DNA from: Halomonas sp. I5-271120
Lineage (GTDB): Bacteria > Pseudomonadota > Gammaproteobacteria > Pseudomonadales > Halomonadaceae
Assembly: GCF_030553075.1 (NCBI RefSeq)
Contig: NZ_CP130701.1
Coordinates: 1,922,001-1,986,000 of the forward strand
Direction: 5' to 3'
DNA length: 64,000 bases
Every line of letters starts with the position of its first letter. Position 1 is the stretch's first letter. Position numbers and translations under genes: made by a program. This document shows positions 63,002-64,000 of this stretch, piece after piece. Below the pieces are notes generated by a model. The model ran no database searches. It saw only the letters and a program-made list of their open reading frames with translations, and was not told where the DNA came from.

Positions 63002-64000
63002 ATGGTTTCTCGTTTGCTGACCGCCCCCGAGCGGCGCGCCATCAGTGGCCTGGCGGGGCTCTATGCCTCGCGAATGCTGGGCCTGTTCATGGTGCTGCCG
63101 GTGCTCGCTCTGCATGCCGGCGACCTGGCCGGCGCCACCCCTTTCTTGGTCGGCGTGGCACTGGGTATCTACGGGCTCTCCCAGGCCGTGCTGCAGATCC
63201 CCTTCGGACAACTGTCGGATCGCATCGGCCGCAAGCCGGTGATTACCGCCGGCCTGCTGCTGTTCTTCCTGGGTAGCGCCGTGGCCGCCCAGGCCGACAG
63301 CATCGTGGACATCATCATCGGCCGCGGCCTGCAGGGCTGTGGTGCGGTAGCCGCCGCCATCATGGCGTTGCTCGCCGACCAGACCCGTGAGCAGGTGCGT
63401 ACCGCGGCGATGGCCACTATTGGCCTGTCGATCGGTGTGGCCTTCGCCGTGGCCATGGTGCTTGGTCCCTTGCTGGCCGCCCACTATGGCCTCAGCGGGG
63501 TGTTCTGGTTCACCGCCGCCCTGGCGCTGGTGGGAATTCTGGTGCTGTGGAAGCTGGTGCCTCCGGCACCGCGCCGCATGCGCCACCGGGACGTCGGCCT
63601 CGATCGCGGCCAGCTCAAGTCGATGCTGAGACGCGGCGACCTGGTGCGCCTGGATATCTCGATCTTCTCCCTGCACCTGCTGCTGATGATGATCTTCGTC
63701 GCGGTGCCGGTTCGCCTCGCCGCGCTGGGGGTGCCGGCCAATCAGCATGGCTGGGTCTATCTCGGCATCATGGGGCTTGCCTTCGTGGCGATGGTGCCGC
63801 TGGTGATCATCGCCGAGAAGCGTCAGCGCATGAAGAGCATGATGGTGCTGGCGGTGTCCGGGCTGACGCTGAGCCTGCTGGGCATGGGCCTGATGAATAC
63901 CGGCTGGTGGAGCCTGGCTGTGCTGCTGATGGTCTTCTTCACCGCATTCAATCTGCTCGAGGCAACCCTGCCCTCGATGATCAGCAAGCTGGCACCGGCG
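63002..64000 (+). CDS. MFS transporter, YajR-like (3' end outside window)
   Basis: Inner-membrane major facilitator family protein; the first 333 codons are visible. It starts [37 protein letters not shown], closely like YajR. The loop 2-3 motif [13 protein letters not shown] is the MFS A motif. About ten hydrophobic segments are visible. YajR substrates are not established. An in-frame ATG at 62978 is an alternative start; neither has a clear ribosome site. A TAGAAT at 62937-62942 may be the -10 box. It is divergent from uvrA, an arrangement also seen in Pseudomonas, where ssb follows. Confidence 0.88.
   Translation, partial: MVSRLLTAPERRAISGLAGLYASRMLGLFMVLPVLALHAGDLAGATPFLVGVALGIYGLSQAVLQIPFGQLSDRIGRKPVITAGLLLFFLGSAVAAQADSIVDIIIGRGLQGCGAVAAAIMALLADQTREQVRTAAMATIGLSIGVAFAVAMVLGPLLAAHYGLSGVFWFTAALALVGILVLWKLVPPAPRRMRHRDVGLDRGQLKSMLRRGDLVRLDISIFSLHLLLMMIFVAVPVRLAALGVPANQHGWVYLGIMGLAFVAMVPLVIIAEKRQRMKSMMVLAVSGLTLSLLGMGLMNTGWWSLAVLLMVFFTAFNLLEATLPSMISKLAPA

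Overview
The window is one chromosomal stretch of a moderately halophilic gammaproteobacterium. The 16S rRNA reads as Halomonas or a close relative in Halomonadaceae, the base composition is GC-rich, and the gene order (tRNA-secE-nusG-rplKAJL-rpoBC-rpsLG-fusA-tuf-S10-spc-alpha-uvrA-MFS) is the gammaproteobacterial one. I see no mobile element, prophage or CRISPR array.

Positions 1-20300 are metabolic and transport genes. On the minus strand lie a TAXI-type TRAP transporter (binding protein plus truncated fused permease), a Na/phosphate symporter family protein, a YheV-like zinc-ribbon protein and oligopeptidase A. On the plus strand follow an NSS-family sodium-dependent transporter, a gamma-class carbonic anhydrase and a YdjM-like membrane protein. 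Next come a minus-strand operon lldR-dctB-dctD, the divergent lactate oxidation genes lldD-dld, and a lipoprotein with three PPC-like beta repeats. The regulatory DNA is the most informative part. Two near-identical LldR palindromes sit in the lldR/lldD intergenic region. A near-consensus sigma-54 promoter with repeated upstream palindromes precedes the TRAP binding protein gene. DctD is a sigma-54 activator, so the two ends of this region can be read as one organic-acid sensing, import and oxidation circuit.

Positions 20300-26785 hold a complete rrn operon: two tandem promoters, a boxB/boxA leader, 16S, tRNA-Ile(GAT), tRNA-Ala(TGC), 23S, 5S and two terminators. Two DnaA-box-like sites lie upstream of the promoters, and a tRNA-Ile-derived remnant lies in the 16S-tRNA spacer.

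Positions 26786-59815 hold birA-coaX, tRNAs Tyr-Gly-Thr and Trp, secE-nusG, rplKA, rplJL, rpoBC, the str operon (rpsL, rpsG, fusA, tuf) and the S10, spc and alpha ribosomal protein operons. A second tuf, usual between tRNA-Thr and tRNA-Trp/secE in many relatives, is absent there. Several perfect GC-rich hairpins without a U-tract lie at junctions between these genes.

Positions 59815-64000 hold uvrA (minus strand, with its own terminator) and the start of a YajR-like MFS transporter that runs off the window.
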